Positions 36,263 through 45,383 of a DNA stretch of 64,000 nucleotides are shown here, piece after piece. The stretch comes from Pseudomonas sp. MYb60 (lineage in GTDB: Bacteria > Pseudomonadota > Gammaproteobacteria > Pseudomonadales > Pseudomonadaceae), in assembly GCF_002979555.1 (NCBI RefSeq), contig NZ_PCOZ01000003.1, positions 186,001 through 250,000 of the forward strand, given 5' to 3'. How positions within the stretch are numbered: the stretch's first letter is position 1; each line of letters begins with the position of its first letter. The notes under the pieces were generated by a model. It ran no database searches and had not been told where the DNA came from. It saw nothing but the letters and a program-made list of their open reading frames with translations. The position numbers and the translations under genes were made by a program.

Positions 36263-37144
36263 GTGTCTAAAGGTGTTGTGTTATCGGTCTTGGCCTCGGT
36301 GTTGTTTGCCGTGATGTATTACTTCACATCACTGCTGACGCCCTTGAGCGGTCTGGAGATTTTTGGCTGGCGCATGTTGCTGACCGTGCCGTGCATGACG
36401 GTGTTCATGATCGTCAGCGGCGAATGGCGACGGGTGTGGGAGTTGCTGCGCATGCTCGCCGGCGACCCGGCGCTGATCGGCGGCGTGGTGCTGTCCTCGG
36501 CCCTGCTCGGCGTGCAGTTGTGGTTGTTCATGTGGGCGCCGCTGAACGGGCACAGCCTGGATGTCTCGGTGGGCTACTTCCTGCTGCCGCTGACCATGGT
36601 GCTGACCGGGCGCCTGGTCTACGGCGAACGCCTGTCGCGCCTGCAACAGATTGCGGTGGCGTTCGCTGCCCTCGGCGTGTTGAACGAGTTGTACCAGGCG
36701 GGCGGGTTTTCCTGGGCGACGCTGGTGGTGATCATCGGCTACCCGGTCTATTTCATCGTGCGCAAATACCTCAAGACCGACAACCTCGGCGGCCTCTGGC
36801 TGGACATGACGTTCATGCTGCCGGTGGCCTGGTGGTTTGTGCAAAGTGGCGAACAGGGCTTTGCGGTGATGGACGCCCACCCCAGGCTGTACACCTTGAT
36901 CCCGCTGTTGGGCCTGATCAGTGCCTCGGCATTGGTGAGCTACATCATTGCCAGTCGACTGTTGGCGTTCAGCGTGTTCGGGTTGCTCAGCTATGTCGAG
37001 CCGGTACTGCTGCTGGGCGTGGCGCTGATCCTGGGTGAAGGCATCAAGGGTAGCGAATGGCTGACCTATATTCCGATCTGGCTGGCCGTGATGGTGCTGG
37101 TGTACGAGGGCTTCAAGCATCTGGTACGCCAGCGTCGGGTGTGA
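36263..37144 (+). CDS. rarD: EamA-family transporter RarD
   Basis: 293 residues, ten hydrophobic helices, start GTG with GAGGAC upstream. The opening KGVVLSVLASVLFAVMYYF and the segment GLEIFGWRMLLTVP, then WAPLNGHSLDVSVGYFLLPL, are diagnostic of RarD, an inner-membrane drug/metabolite-type permease; its physiological substrate is not established. The stop codon is only 2 bases from the stop of the convergent fimbrial chaperone gene, so the two transcripts must overlap. Confidence 0.9.
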   Translation: MSKGVVLSVLASVLFAVMYYFTSLLTPLSGLEIFGWRMLLTVPCMTVFMIVSGEWRRVWELLRMLAGDPALIGGVVLSSALLGVQLWLFMWAPLNGHSLDVSVGYFLLPLTMVLTGRLVYGERLSRLQQIAVAFAALGVLNELYQAGGFSWATLVVIIGYPVYFIVRKYLKTDNLGGLWLDMTFMLPVAWWFVQSGEQGFAVMDAHPRLYTLIPLLGLISASALVSYIIASRLLAFSVFGLLSYVEPVLLLGVALILGEGIKGSEWLTYIPIWLAVMVLVYEGFKHLVRQRRV

Positions 37145-37146
37145 GT

Positions 37147-37890
37147 TCAATCGTCGGCAGCCACCGCTGCTTGATGGGATTGGCTGTAGCCGAGGTCATC
37201 TAGGGTGGTGAACGTCAGCAGCCGCGGGTCTGACGATCCCGGCCCTGTCCTGGACAACGTCACCCTGGCCGACTCGAACGGCCCAAGCATCGGGGGATCA
37301 TCGGTACTCAACGCGCCCGCCTGGTCGTGCCAGGTGATGCTGGACAAGGTGACATGGTAGGGGCCGGGGTTGCTGACATGCACCGCCTCGTGCCCGGCCT
37401 TGCGCCACTGAAGCTTGCCCGGCGCTTCATTGATCGGTGCTTTAAGCGAGGCGGGCCGCAGGAAAAGCTTGATCCGGGTACGGAAGGCGAACTGAACGTT
37501 GCCCACCGCTTCCTGTTTCTCGGCCGATGGCGCGATGCTCAGGACGTTGAGCCAGTACAGCGACTCACGGTCGTTGGGCAACCCCTCTCGACTGTCCGCA
37601 TCCAGGAACAGCCTTGGCGCTGATCGCTTCCCCGCCTCTATCCGCACGATCGGCGCATTGAACGTGAAGGGAACGTCGGTCAATTCCGGTGATTGCTGGC
37701 CATCTCCCTGATCGATCCACAACTGCACCAACCGGGGGCCTTCCGCCTCATTGTGCAAGGTGAGGGTGACTTCTCTGGCGTCCGTTGGGTAGATCACCCG
37801 CGTTCGGTCAATCACAATCTCCGCGTGTGCCGACAGCGCGCTGGCGACCAGCAGCAAGCCGGTCCCCAGCGCTTTGGCCATCCCGCGCAT
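37147..37890 (-). CDS. Fimbrial periplasmic chaperone, second copy (operon B)
   Basis: 247 residues with a signal peptide (GTGLLLVASALSAHA). PapD-like N-terminal domain: IVIDRTRVIYPTDAREVTLTL and ESLYWLNVLSIAP, and the conserved Arg/Lys subunit-anchoring positions (RTRV early, RTRIKLFLRP around residue 135). The ATG overlaps the stop of the adhesin gene by one base. It is the last gene of a five-gene chaperone-usher operon that already has another chaperone, suggesting this one serves the tip adhesin. The C-terminal tail is short and charged. Confidence 0.93.
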   Translation of the reverse strand: MRGMAKALGTGLLLVASALSAHAEIVIDRTRVIYPTDAREVTLTLHNEAEGPRLVQLWIDQGDGQQSPELTDVPFTFNAPIVRIEAGKRSAPRLFLDADSREGLPNDRESLYWLNVLSIAPSAEKQEAVGNVQFAFRTRIKLFLRPASLKAPINEAPGKLQWRKAGHEAVHVSNPGPYHVTLSSITWHDQAGALSTDDPPMLGPFESARVTLSRTGPGSSDPRLLTFTTLDDLGYSQSHQAAVAADD

Positions 37891-38981
37891 CAGCGATAAG
37901 CCATGGTGAAAGTTGCGCGCCCTTTGGCGGTCCCCGGCGAGATATCCTGTGCCGTGCGCACGTAGCGGGCGGACAGCGGGATAGTAAACGTGGAATTGCC
38001 GTAGGCGCCCACGCGCCATTGGTTGGTGTTGCCCACGGTTGCAGAGTCGGCACCGTAGCGGATCAGTGTGCCGTTGCGCAGCATTTGTATGCCGATGCCT
38101 TGAGCGGTCGAATCCGTGGTGAGGGACAGCCGGTCACTGCGGTTGGACGGTGCCGTCTGGTCAGTGAGGGTCATGAACACCTCACGCGTCGTACCTGTGC
38201 CGCCGCCACTGCAGGTCATGCTGACATTGCCGGTAACGCTGCCAGCCGTGCTGCCGACCGCACCGAAACGCTCGATTGCTATGTCACCCAAAGGCATATC
38301 CAGTGCCCGGGTATTGACGCGACAAGTCGGCCTGGCCGGAAGGTTGACCGTGATCGGGTTGAATATGACGCTGTGATAACCGGGCGATCCGATGTCAGCG
38401 TCGGTCACGGTAAACCTGGCCCATTCCGCCCTCGGAAGCGAGCCACCGGTGACTGGCCCGATCGCCACCAGGAACATCCGCCCGTCCAGTCCCCAGATGC
38501 CCGGTTTATTGTGGCTGGCGCCATGCAGCGCCACGGGGTTGACGCTGACCGCCCTGAAAGGTTGGTTGGGATCCTTGGCCATCATGGCCATGCCCACGCC
38601 CCCTATCGCCGTGTAATAGACCGGCATGCTGACACCGCCATAACTGAAGTTTCGGCCCGTATAGTTCAGGCTGACGGTGTTGATTCGCGACTCGGCATAA
38701 TATTCAAACGGCCATTCAACGTAGTAGCAACTCATGGCATATCCCGCAGAAGGCCCGAATGCATACCCGCCGGCTGCCCCCACGGCTGTGCCGACAGGAT
38801 GGCTCGGTGAAACCGTCATCGTCAGCGCTGGCAGAACCGTTGCCGCCGATGGCGTGCACTTTCCCCTGGCGAAGGCATGGGACGAACCCAGCACCGCCAG
38901 CAGCGCCAATCCATACGCACCCAAGCGTTTTAGCCCGCGACCGGTCCCTGCCCAACGTTTCACCACACAGATAAATTTCAC
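37890..38981 (-). CDS. Fimbrial tip adhesin / minor subunit (operon B)
   Basis: 363 residues from a GTG at 38981 whose last bases overlap the usher stop (GTGA). The signal peptide is LGAYGLALLAVLGSSHAFA. It is larger than a pilin and has a two-domain layout: an N-terminal receptor-binding-like part (about 30-225) and a C-terminal pilin domain beginning CRVNTRALDMPLGDIAI and ending GRATFTMAYR with the beta-strand alternation needed for donor-strand exchange. CSGGGTGTTREVFMTLTDQT supplies the second pilin cysteine. Homologous to the protein at 45380-46402. Ligand unknown. Confidence 0.87.
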   Translation of the reverse strand: MKFICVVKRWAGTGRGLKRLGAYGLALLAVLGSSHAFARGKCTPSAATVLPALTMTVSPSHPVGTAVGAAGGYAFGPSAGYAMSCYYVEWPFEYYAESRINTVSLNYTGRNFSYGGVSMPVYYTAIGGVGMAMMAKDPNQPFRAVSVNPVALHGASHNKPGIWGLDGRMFLVAIGPVTGGSLPRAEWARFTVTDADIGSPGYHSVIFNPITVNLPARPTCRVNTRALDMPLGDIAIERFGAVGSTAGSVTGNVSMTCSGGGTGTTREVFMTLTDQTAPSNRSDRLSLTTDSTAQGIGIQMLRNGTLIRYGADSATVGNTNQWRVGAYGNSTFTIPLSARYVRTAQDISPGTAKGRATFTMAYR

Positions 38982-41641
38982 AGCGTGCTCACTCCCAATT
39001 CGGGCGACGATTTCATACATACCCCTTGCAGAAAATCGGTACGGGTCTGGCGTTCACCTGTTTGCCGGGCCGGCAGTTGGTAATGGATACGGCATTGTCC
39101 ATCCGCCGCTTCACTCCACTTCACCGTCAACGAGCCGCTGTCGGCGACACCCCGTACAAAGGCTTTGCTTGCCTGGCCAACCACGCCGACTTCGCGCCCC
39201 AACTCGTCGAACACTTGCGCCGCGAACGGCAGTGGGCCGCCATCTTCGCGCTGGCCCTTGACCACGACCGCACGCCCACTGTTGGTCTCGAACTTGACCA
39301 GCGACAACGCACCTACAGTCGGGACGACATTGCGCGTCGACTCCTGCAACTCGACATCCATCGACATGCCTTGCGGATCGATACTCACGGCGTTGCTCTG
39401 GAATGCGGTCAGCGATGGCACCACCGCGTACCCGCCACCGTTAAGACGTGTACCGCTGCCGTTGCCAAGCCTTGCGCCCTCGGCGCCCGGCACATGCACC
39501 AGGGCAGACGCCTCACCCAGGCTCTGCGCAAAGGTCACGCCGCCCGCATGCGCAACCACGGCTCCGTCGGCGCCGAATGAGCCCTGCGAGCTGTCACGAC
39601 TTTGCCCATAGCCTGCGCGCAAGCTGGTGGTGTCGGCGCGGTAGCCGGCGTACACGTTGGCCTGGCTGGAGCGGCTGTCCCCGCTGGTGGCGCGGCTGGC
39701 CGACACGCCATAGTTGACTTCGGCATGTTCGCCCATCAGTCCGCTCAGGCCCACTTGTTGCTGGCTGCCACGACTGTCACCGGTATCGCGTGAGAACGAG
39801 GTGTTGATACTGGGCGAATCAGGCTGTGTGCCAAGGGGCATCGACAGCGTCAGCATGAAACGATTGTCCACCCTGCCCGCCTGCCCCACGGTGCCGAAGA
39901 ACACGTCGTCGCTGTGTTCGCGGGCAGTCAACTGACGGGTATCCTGGATACGCGAGCGCTGGGCGGAGAGGTTCCAGCTCAAGGTGTTCCAGGTCGAGCC
40001 GTAACTGACGGTATAGGACGTTTGTCGGCCTTGTTGCTGTTGCCAGTAATCAACCGAGCTGCCATACAGGCTTAGGGTGCCATCCCCCAGCTTCTGGCTG
40101 ATGGTCAGGTCGAGCCGGCTTTTTTGTCGGGCGTAGGCGTCGATATTCTGATTGCGCCGGCCCAGGTCACGCACGTTGAGGGCATCGGGCAGGCTCAGGT
40201 AACCCTCAGTGGAAAACCGGTAGGCACCCAGGGCAAAGTGGGTACCCGTGAACGGCAAGCTTTTGTTGTAGCCCAGGCCGAAACTGCGCCCCGACATCAG
40301 CCCCACATTCTCCACCTGGGCACTCGAACTGCTGCCGTCCAGGGAGAACGCACCCATCGCCGTGCTCATGGCGATGCCGAGCTTGCCCTGGGTGTAATCC
40401 GCGGCCACCGAACCGCCGCCATACAGGGTCAGTTCATCTGTCACGCCGTACTGGAGCGTGCCCTGCAACACCGGCTCCTGGTTGTCGACCACGCCTCGTT
40501 GCTCGACATGGCCGGCTGTCAGGCTGTATTTGAACCCTTCAGCGCGCAGCAACTGGGGTGCCACCGAGTACGGCACGACAAACGTATTACGGCGTCCGTC
40601 GACTTCCGTGACGCTCACCGTCAGGTCACCGCCTTGACCGGTGGCATAGAGGTCTTCGATCACAAAGGGACCGGGCGCGACGGTGGTCTCGTAGATCGTA
40701 TAGCCGTTCTGGCTGACGGTGACCGTTGCGTTGCTGTCGGCCACGCCCCGCACCTGGGGCGCATAGCCCTGCTGGGATTGCGGCAGCATCCGATCATCGG
40801 TGGCCAGGGTAACGCCACGCACCCTGACGCTTTCAAGAATCTGGCCACTGCTGAACGTATCGCCCACGGTCAACTGCGACTTGAGCGGGGCGATGCTGCG
40901 CTGCACATCAGTGGCCGTGTTCTGATAGGTCTGCAGGCCCGTCCTGCCGTCCCAGGCTTGTGCGCCCTGATGCCTGAGCCGCCAGGGCCCAAGATTGAGG
41001 CCGGCATTGAGCCCCAGGTAGGCGCGGTCCTGCCCCTCACCCGCCGTGATGGTTGAGGTACTGAAGTTGTAGTTGAGCAACCCGGCATCGATACCATCAT
41101 CCCAATACGCGGGGTCGATGTAGCCCCTGTGGGACTTTTGCATATACACCTGAGGCACGCTGGCGCTCCACTCCAGCGCTCCCGCGTCGAAGCTGCTGCT
41201 GGCCAGGGGAATCCAGCGTCCCAGGTCGCCGCAGTACTCACCCGCCAGGGCGGTGTGCTGTGGGCCATCGGCCTCGGCCTTATCCAGGGCAACGCCAAGC
41301 TGCTCAAGCATCTCCCGGCTCAGGCACGGCTGGGCGCTGGCGCTGTCGGCGGCCTCCTTGAAAAGCACGTCGCGCCGCCCGATGGGCTGGCCGTTCACCA
41401 CGATATCCACACGGTAAGTGCCAGGGCTCATCGCATTGCTGGTGCTGAAGCGTGTTGTATCGATGGCGCCAAGGCTGTTGGAAAACGCATTCAGGTCGAA
41501 GCTCTGCGTCGACGCCAAGGCGGCTTCATGGGACATCAACGCCGCGCTGATGAGGCTGCCCAGCATCAGTGTTCGCCGGGGGAAAGGTAAAATGGGGGCG
41601 TGGCGATGCACCCTGAGTTGGACGTGATTAGGCATGGTCAT
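38978..41641 (-). CDS. Fimbrial outer-membrane usher (operon B)
   Basis: About 887 residues from ATG 41641; starts at 41635 (ATG) or 41674 (TTG overlapping the chaperone stop) are also possible. After the signal region, the N-terminal chaperone-binding domain includes FDLNAFSN and YRVDIVVNGQPIGRRDV with PCLSREMLEQLGV. The 24-strand beta-barrel follows, with the plug region around PQVRGVADSNATVTVSQNGYTIYETTVAPGPF (split), and the C-terminal domains end with the cysteine pair ADGQCRIHYQLP and LQGVC. It forms the secretion pore and assembly platform for fimbriae. A full-length usher, with no truncation. Paralogue of 46399-48948. Confidence 0.95.
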   Translation of the reverse strand: MTMPNHVQLRVHRHAPILPFPRRTLMLGSLISAALMSHEAALASTQSFDLNAFSNSLGAIDTTRFSTSNAMSPGTYRVDIVVNGQPIGRRDVLFKEAADSASAQPCLSREMLEQLGVALDKAEADGPQHTALAGEYCGDLGRWIPLASSSFDAGALEWSASVPQVYMQKSHRGYIDPAYWDDGIDAGLLNYNFSTSTITAGEGQDRAYLGLNAGLNLGPWRLRHQGAQAWDGRTGLQTYQNTATDVQRSIAPLKSQLTVGDTFSSGQILESVRVRGVTLATDDRMLPQSQQGYAPQVRGVADSNATVTVSQNGYTIYETTVAPGPFVIEDLYATGQGGDLTVSVTEVDGRRNTFVVPYSVAPQLLRAEGFKYSLTAGHVEQRGVVDNQEPVLQGTLQYGVTDELTLYGGGSVAADYTQGKLGIAMSTAMGAFSLDGSSSSAQVENVGLMSGRSFGLGYNKSLPFTGTHFALGAYRFSTEGYLSLPDALNVRDLGRRNQNIDAYARQKSRLDLTISQKLGDGTLSLYGSSVDYWQQQQGRQTSYTVSYGSTWNTLSWNLSAQRSRIQDTRQLTAREHSDDVFFGTVGQAGRVDNRFMLTLSMPLGTQPDSPSINTSFSRDTGDSRGSQQQVGLSGLMGEHAEVNYGVSASRATSGDSRSSQANVYAGYRADTTSLRAGYGQSRDSSQGSFGADGAVVAHAGGVTFAQSLGEASALVHVPGAEGARLGNGSGTRLNGGGYAVVPSLTAFQSNAVSIDPQGMSMDVELQESTRNVVPTVGALSLVKFETNSGRAVVVKGQREDGGPLPFAAQVFDELGREVGVVGQASKAFVRGVADSGSLTVKWSEAADGQCRIHYQLPARQTGERQTRTDFLQGVCMKSSPELGVSTL

Positions 41642-41670
41642 CCATTCGCTTAGTGCCGGGTGTACGGGAA

Positions 41671-42450
41671 TCAACGGTGCAGCGAGGTGCGCTGCATGGC
41701 AGAGAACCCGCCAAAATCGTTGATATACGTAAAGTCGACCTGCGCATCAGGGGGCACGGTGCGCAAGGGCGTGCGTACAGGCAGGCGCAGGGTTTTCCCC
41801 GGCTCGACCATACCGATGTCTACGGCCACCTTGCGTGCCCCCATGACCAGCGCGACATCGTTGAAGGTCACGTGATAAGCGGATGGGTTGTGCACCACCA
41901 GGGCCGTTTCTTTAGCGCTGTGATCGAGCTGCCAGCGCAATTGTTCATGCGCCTCTGCCGGCGCTCCGGGCAGATCCGTCGGGCGGAAGAACACTTTGGT
42001 ACGAATCCGGAAGGCGAAGCGCAACTGGTTACGCTCCCCCTCCTCGAGCGCGGGGTCGAACTCGTTGGCCGCCGGGGGCACTTCGAGCACGTTGAGCCAG
42101 AACACCGACTCGCGGTCCGAGGGCAGCGGTTGCCGGGTGTACGACAAGCGCATGGTCTGGCTCTTGCCCGGGTCCAGTCGAAAAACCGGCGGCGACAGCG
42201 TGAACGGGACATCGCTGTGCTCAGGGCCCTGCTCCTGAGCACCACTGTCCAGCCAGGCCTGGACAAGCCGCGGCGCAAGCGTGTCGTCATTGGTCAGGCG
42301 CACGGTGATCTCGCGACGCTGCTCCGGGTAGATCTGGCGCGTGCCGTCAATGATCACGCCAGCGCTGAGTGCCTGAGAAACCAGAGCGGCTGCCATGCAC
42401 AGCGCGGCGCCAGTCACCCTATGAATCCAGGAGGTTGGGAAGTTCGGCAT
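41671..42450 (-). CDS. Fimbrial periplasmic chaperone, first copy (operon B)
   Basis: 259 residues with a signal peptide (GAALCMAAALVSQALSA) and a start preceded by AAGGAAC. PapD fold: GVIIDGTRQIYPEQRREITV, ESVFWLNVLEVPP and RIRTKVFFRP with the conserved basic residue for binding pilin C-termini. It is 88 bases downstream of the pilin gene, separated by several stem-loops. It delivers subunits to the usher by donor-strand complementation. It is closer to the first chaperone of operon A (48952-49743) than to the second chaperone of its own operon. Confidence 0.94.
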   Translation of the reverse strand: MPNFPTSWIHRVTGAALCMAAALVSQALSAGVIIDGTRQIYPEQRREITVRLTNDDTLAPRLVQAWLDSGAQEQGPEHSDVPFTLSPPVFRLDPGKSQTMRLSYTRQPLPSDRESVFWLNVLEVPPAANEFDPALEEGERNQLRFAFRIRTKVFFRPTDLPGAPAEAHEQLRWQLDHSAKETALVVHNPSAYHVTFNDVALVMGARKVAVDIGMVEPGKTLRLPVRTPLRTVPPDAQVDFTYINDFGGFSAMQRTSLHR

Positions 42451-42482
42451 TGCACGTTCCTTGATGGAGGTCAGTGCCCCAC

Positions 42483-42533
42483 CCGGCTAGCCGGACGGGG
42501 CGCTTGCAGCAAGCGGGATTGAGTTCAATCCGC
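42483..42533. promoter_or_regulatory. Cluster of stem-loops between pilin and chaperone genes (operon B)
   Basis: Three palindromes lie in the 88-base gap: CCGGCTAGCCGG (42483-42494, perfect), CGCTTG-CAG-CAAGCG (42501-42515) and an ATTGA/TCAAT-centred stem with GCGGG/CCGC flanks (42513-42533). None has a T-run. They could stabilise the pilin message 3' end or reduce read-through, giving many pilins per usher. Operon A has no comparable gap. Confidence 0.5.
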
Positions 42534-42538
42534 TCCAA

Positions 42539-43099
42539 TCAAGGGAACGTAACGGTGTACTGCACGCTGGTGTTGACCAGGCCTTGGCCGGCTGCACCAC
42601 CGGTAGCGATGTAGCGCGCGTAGAACGGCATCGATGCGGTGCCGCCAGTGACGGTTGCCATCGTCGACGCCTGGCCCAGGCGCAGGTCCATCGGACTGTT
42701 GATGGCGCCATCGACGATTTGCACTTCGACTTTGGATGCCGGTGTAGCGGTCGCCGTGTTTTTCAGGTTACCGGTGGCAGGGTTGATCGCCGGGCTGGTC
42801 GCTTCATACAGAACAGCGACTTTGGTGCCCTCAGGGCACGTGGCGCCAACTACGTGGATGAAATAGCGTTTGTCGCCCGCCGTGGCGCCCGCGGACGAAA
42901 GCGCAGAGGCTTGGACACGATCCAGGGCTACTGGAAAGTTTGCGCCCGAACCCGGTGCGGCGCCGGTACCACCGCTGATGGTGCAGGTGCTGCCGGTGAT
43001 CGAACCGGAGATGCTGATGGTGCCGTCGGCGGCGAAAGCCGAACTGGCGCCCAATCCACAAATGGCCAGCAACGCAAACGCCAGTGTTTGTTTTTTCAT
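42539..43099 (-). CDS. Major fimbrial subunit (pilin) (operon B)
   Basis: 186 residues starting MKKQTLAFALLAICGLGASS with signal cleavage after AFA. The mature N-terminus ADGTISISGSITGSTCTIS supplies the donor-strand extension and first cysteine, and ATCPEGTKVAV the second. The C-terminus SVQYTVTFP has the penultimate aromatic pattern needed for chaperone recognition. It is the first gene of the operon, with its promoter in 43100-43241. It is clearly related to the pilin at 49768-50337 (shared MDLRLG/IDLRLG, FPVALDRVQASAL/FQVALSKVQVSAL). Confidence 0.93.
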   Translation of the reverse strand: MKKQTLAFALLAICGLGASSAFAADGTISISGSITGSTCTISGGTGAAPGSGANFPVALDRVQASALSSAGATAGDKRYFIHVVGATCPEGTKVAVLYEATSPAINPATGNLKNTATATPASKVEVQIVDGAINSPMDLRLGQASTMATVTGGTASMPFYARYIATGGAAGQGLVNTSVQYTVTFP

Positions 43100-43241
43100 G
43101 TAACGCTTCCTATGAGGGTGTTTGACAAGATGTCTAAGTGGCGAAGGAGTATTCACATTCCGCCACTCTCCCTGTGTGATAGGTGCGCCAGGAACCGTTC
43201 CAGAGATCGTAGGAAGCACTTGTTACCAATTCGGACGCAAT

Positions 43242-43273
43242 AAAAAGCCCGGTTGAAAACCTCTCAACCGGGC
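43242..43273 (-). terminator. Intrinsic terminator for hpd
   Basis: On the minus strand GCCCGGTTGA pairs with TCAACCGGGC (bases 43247-43256 and 43264-43273) around a 7-base loop and is followed by TTTTTA. It lies 20 bases beyond the hpd stop and separates hpd from fimbrial operon B. Confidence 0.88.
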
Positions 43274-43292
43274 GTTGATGTCGCGCTCAGGG

Positions 43293-44369
43293 TTACTCGG
43301 TGGTCAGCACACCGCGACGCACCTGGTCACGTTCGATGGACTCGAACAAGGCCTTGAAATTACCCTCGCCAAATCCATCATCGCCCTTGCGCTGAATGAA
43401 CTCGAAGAACACCGGCCCCATCAGGGTTTCCGAGAAAATCTGCAGCAACAGGCGCTTGTCGCCAGCGATGGAGGAACCGTCCAGCAGAATGCCGCGTGCT
43501 TGCAGTTGATCGACTGGTTCGCCGTGGTTGGGCAGGCGGCCTTCCAGCATTTCGTAGTAGGTGTCCGGCGGCGCGGTCATGAAGCGCATGCCGATACTCT
43601 TCAGTGCGTCCCAGGTTTTCACCAGGTCGTCGGTGAGGAACGCCACGTGCTGGATGCCCTCGCCGTTGAACTGCATCAGGAACTCTTCGATCTGGCCGGC
43701 ACCCTTGGATGACTCTTCGTTCAGCGGGATGCGGATCATGCCGTCCGGAGCGCTCATCGCCTTGGACGTCAGGCCGGTGTATTCGCCCTTGATGTCGAAG
43801 TAGCGCGCCTCACGAAAGTTGAACAGCTTCTCGTAGAAGTTGGCCCAGTAGGCCATGCGCCCGCGATACACGTTGTGGGTCAGGTGGTCGATGACCTTGA
43901 GGCCTGCACCTTGAGGGTTGCGGTCCACGCCTTCGATGAACACGAAGTCGATGTCGTAGATCGAGCTGCCCTCACCGAAACGGTCGATCAGGTACAGCGG
44001 CGCACCGCCGATACCCTTGATGGCGGGCAGGTTCAGTTCCATCGGGCCGGTTTCGATATGGATCGGCTGGGCCCCCAGTTCCAGAGCACGGTTGTAGGCC
44101 TTTTGCGAATCCTTGACGCGGAATGCCATGCCGCACACCGACGGGCCATGCTCGGCAGCGAAATACGAGGCGATGCTGTGGGGCTCGTTGTTGAGGATCA
44201 GGTTGATCTCGCCCTGGCGATACAGGTGGACGTTCTTGGAGCGGTGGGTCGCGACTTTGGTGAAGCCCATGATCTCGAAGATCGGCTCCAGGGTGCCCGG
44301 CGTCGGCGACGCGAACTCGATGAATTCAAAGCCCATCAGGCCCATTGGGTTTTCGTATTGGTCTGCCAT
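43293..44369 (-). CDS. hpd: 4-hydroxyphenylpyruvate dioxygenase
   Basis: 358 residues, the same length as the P. fluorescens enzyme. The non-haem iron ligands are His162 in VIDHLTHNV, the histidine in [11 protein letters not shown] (about 241) and the glutamate in FFEFIQRKG (about 323), matching the known His-His-Glu triad. It converts 4-hydroxyphenylpyruvate to homogentisate with O2, releasing CO2, in tyrosine catabolism; homogentisate is also the precursor of pyomelanin. It is monocistronic, with a good ribosome site (GAGGTG), its own terminator and a 291-base upstream region. It sits between two paralogous fimbrial operons, an unusual setting. Confidence 0.97.
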   Translation of the reverse strand: MADQYENPMGLMGFEFIEFASPTPGTLEPIFEIMGFTKVATHRSKNVHLYRQGEINLILNNEPHSIASYFAAEHGPSVCGMAFRVKDSQKAYNRALELGAQPIHIETGPMELNLPAIKGIGGAPLYLIDRFGEGSSIYDIDFVFIEGVDRNPQGAGLKVIDHLTHNVYRGRMAYWANFYEKLFNFREARYFDIKGEYTGLTSKAMSAPDGMIRIPLNEESSKGAGQIEEFLMQFNGEGIQHVAFLTDDLVKTWDALKSIGMRFMTAPPDTYYEMLEGRLPNHGEPVDQLQARGILLDGSSIAGDKRLLLQIFSETLMGPVFFEFIQRKGDDGFGEGNFKALFESIERDQVRRGVLTTE

Positions 44370-44660
44370 GGTGGCACCTCATCATTCTTGTCATATAAAC
44401 GGCGTTATTGGCGAGCAAGGATGAGGACGGCGGGTGGAGCGCAGGAAAGGCCTCGCACGCTGCGGGCGAGGAAGTCACCAAAGATGAGGGGAGAACCCAA
44501 TAGCTTCATGGTTGCATCAGTCTCTGACGGCTGAGGCTTGCGTGAGCGCAAGTCCATATTCTTGTATGCGTAAATCGATTCTACACAGCGTAACCGCATT
44601 TGTCCGTACTCTTATCAAATCCCCATGTCCTCCCCCGTGCAAGCGGTTTATTGCGTGCTA

Positions 44661-45383
44661 TCACGGCAAGGGCTGGGTGTGATGCCTGGGTATGCCGTAG
44701 TCATCCAGCGTGGTGAAACTGATGGATGCCGGGCCCGCCCTTGCCGGCAGCGTCTCGCTCAGCGCCAGGCGTGTGGTGGTCAACGGTGCCAGCATGGGTG
44801 GATCCTGGCTGTGGCGGCGGATGCCGGCGCGTGTCAGCGCCACACGCGACAGGCTCAGGTAGAACCCGGTCGGGTTATGCACTTCGAGTTCGCCGGATGA
44901 CGTGTCCAACAACCGCCATCGCAGTGCCTGAGGTGCTGAGGCCGCGTCGCCGGCCAGGCCCTTGGGCCGCAGGAACACTTTGATCCGGCTGCGAATGGCC
45001 AGCCGCACGCTCGCCTGCCCGCCCTCGACGGGGCTTGGGGCAATGCCCAGTACATTGAGCCAGTACACCGCTTCACGGTCGGACGCTTCGCGCTGCCCAT
45101 CAACCGCCTGCAAAAACACCCGCAACGATGCCCGTTGTGCCGCCTCCATGCGCAGTATCGGCGGCGTCACGCTGAAGGGGACGTCGACAAACTCGGGGCG
45201 GACCTGTGCATCACCGCTGTCCATCCACACTTGCACCAGGCGTGGCCCCGTTGCCTGATTGGTGAGATGTACCGTTACCTCGCGTTGTGTGGCGGGGTAG
45301 ATGAGCCGCGTGCGATCAATCACCACCTCCGCCCACGCCCCTGCGGCGAAATAGGCCAGCAGCAGTGCGCACCAGCGCTTCAT
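44661..45383 (-). CDS. Fimbrial periplasmic chaperone, second copy (operon A)
   Basis: 240 residues with a short signal peptide (CALLLAYFAAGAWA). PapD-like motifs are EVVIDRTRLIYPATQREVTV, EAVYWLNVLGIAP and RSRIKVFLRP. The ATG overlaps the adhesin stop (ATGA), so it is translationally coupled to it. It is the last gene of operon A and is most similar to the last chaperone of operon B (37147-37890): both start with E/IVIDRTR and end near TFTTLDD(L/Y)G. This supports one duplication of the whole five-gene unit rather than separate acquisitions. Confidence 0.93.
   Translation of the reverse strand: MKRWCALLLAYFAAGAWAEVVIDRTRLIYPATQREVTVHLTNQATGPRLVQVWMDSGDAQVRPEFVDVPFSVTPPILRMEAAQRASLRVFLQAVDGQREASDREAVYWLNVLGIAPSPVEGGQASVRLAIRSRIKVFLRPKGLAGDAASAPQALRWRLLDTSSGELEVHNPTGFYLSLSRVALTRAGIRRHSQDPPMLAPLTTTRLALSETLPARAGPASISFTTLDDYGIPRHHTQPLP

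Noticed and set aside
44405..44599. 64-residue minus-strand frame upstream of hpd
   Set aside because: No convincing ribosome site or recognised family; it lies where the hpd promoter should be. A leader peptide cannot be excluded, but I cannot support it.
44540..44600. Possible TyrR/PhhR-like palindrome (GTAGA...TTTAC) upstream of hpd
   Set aside because: The half-site spacing is 5 bases instead of the expected 6 and the outer bases do not match, so it is within chance.
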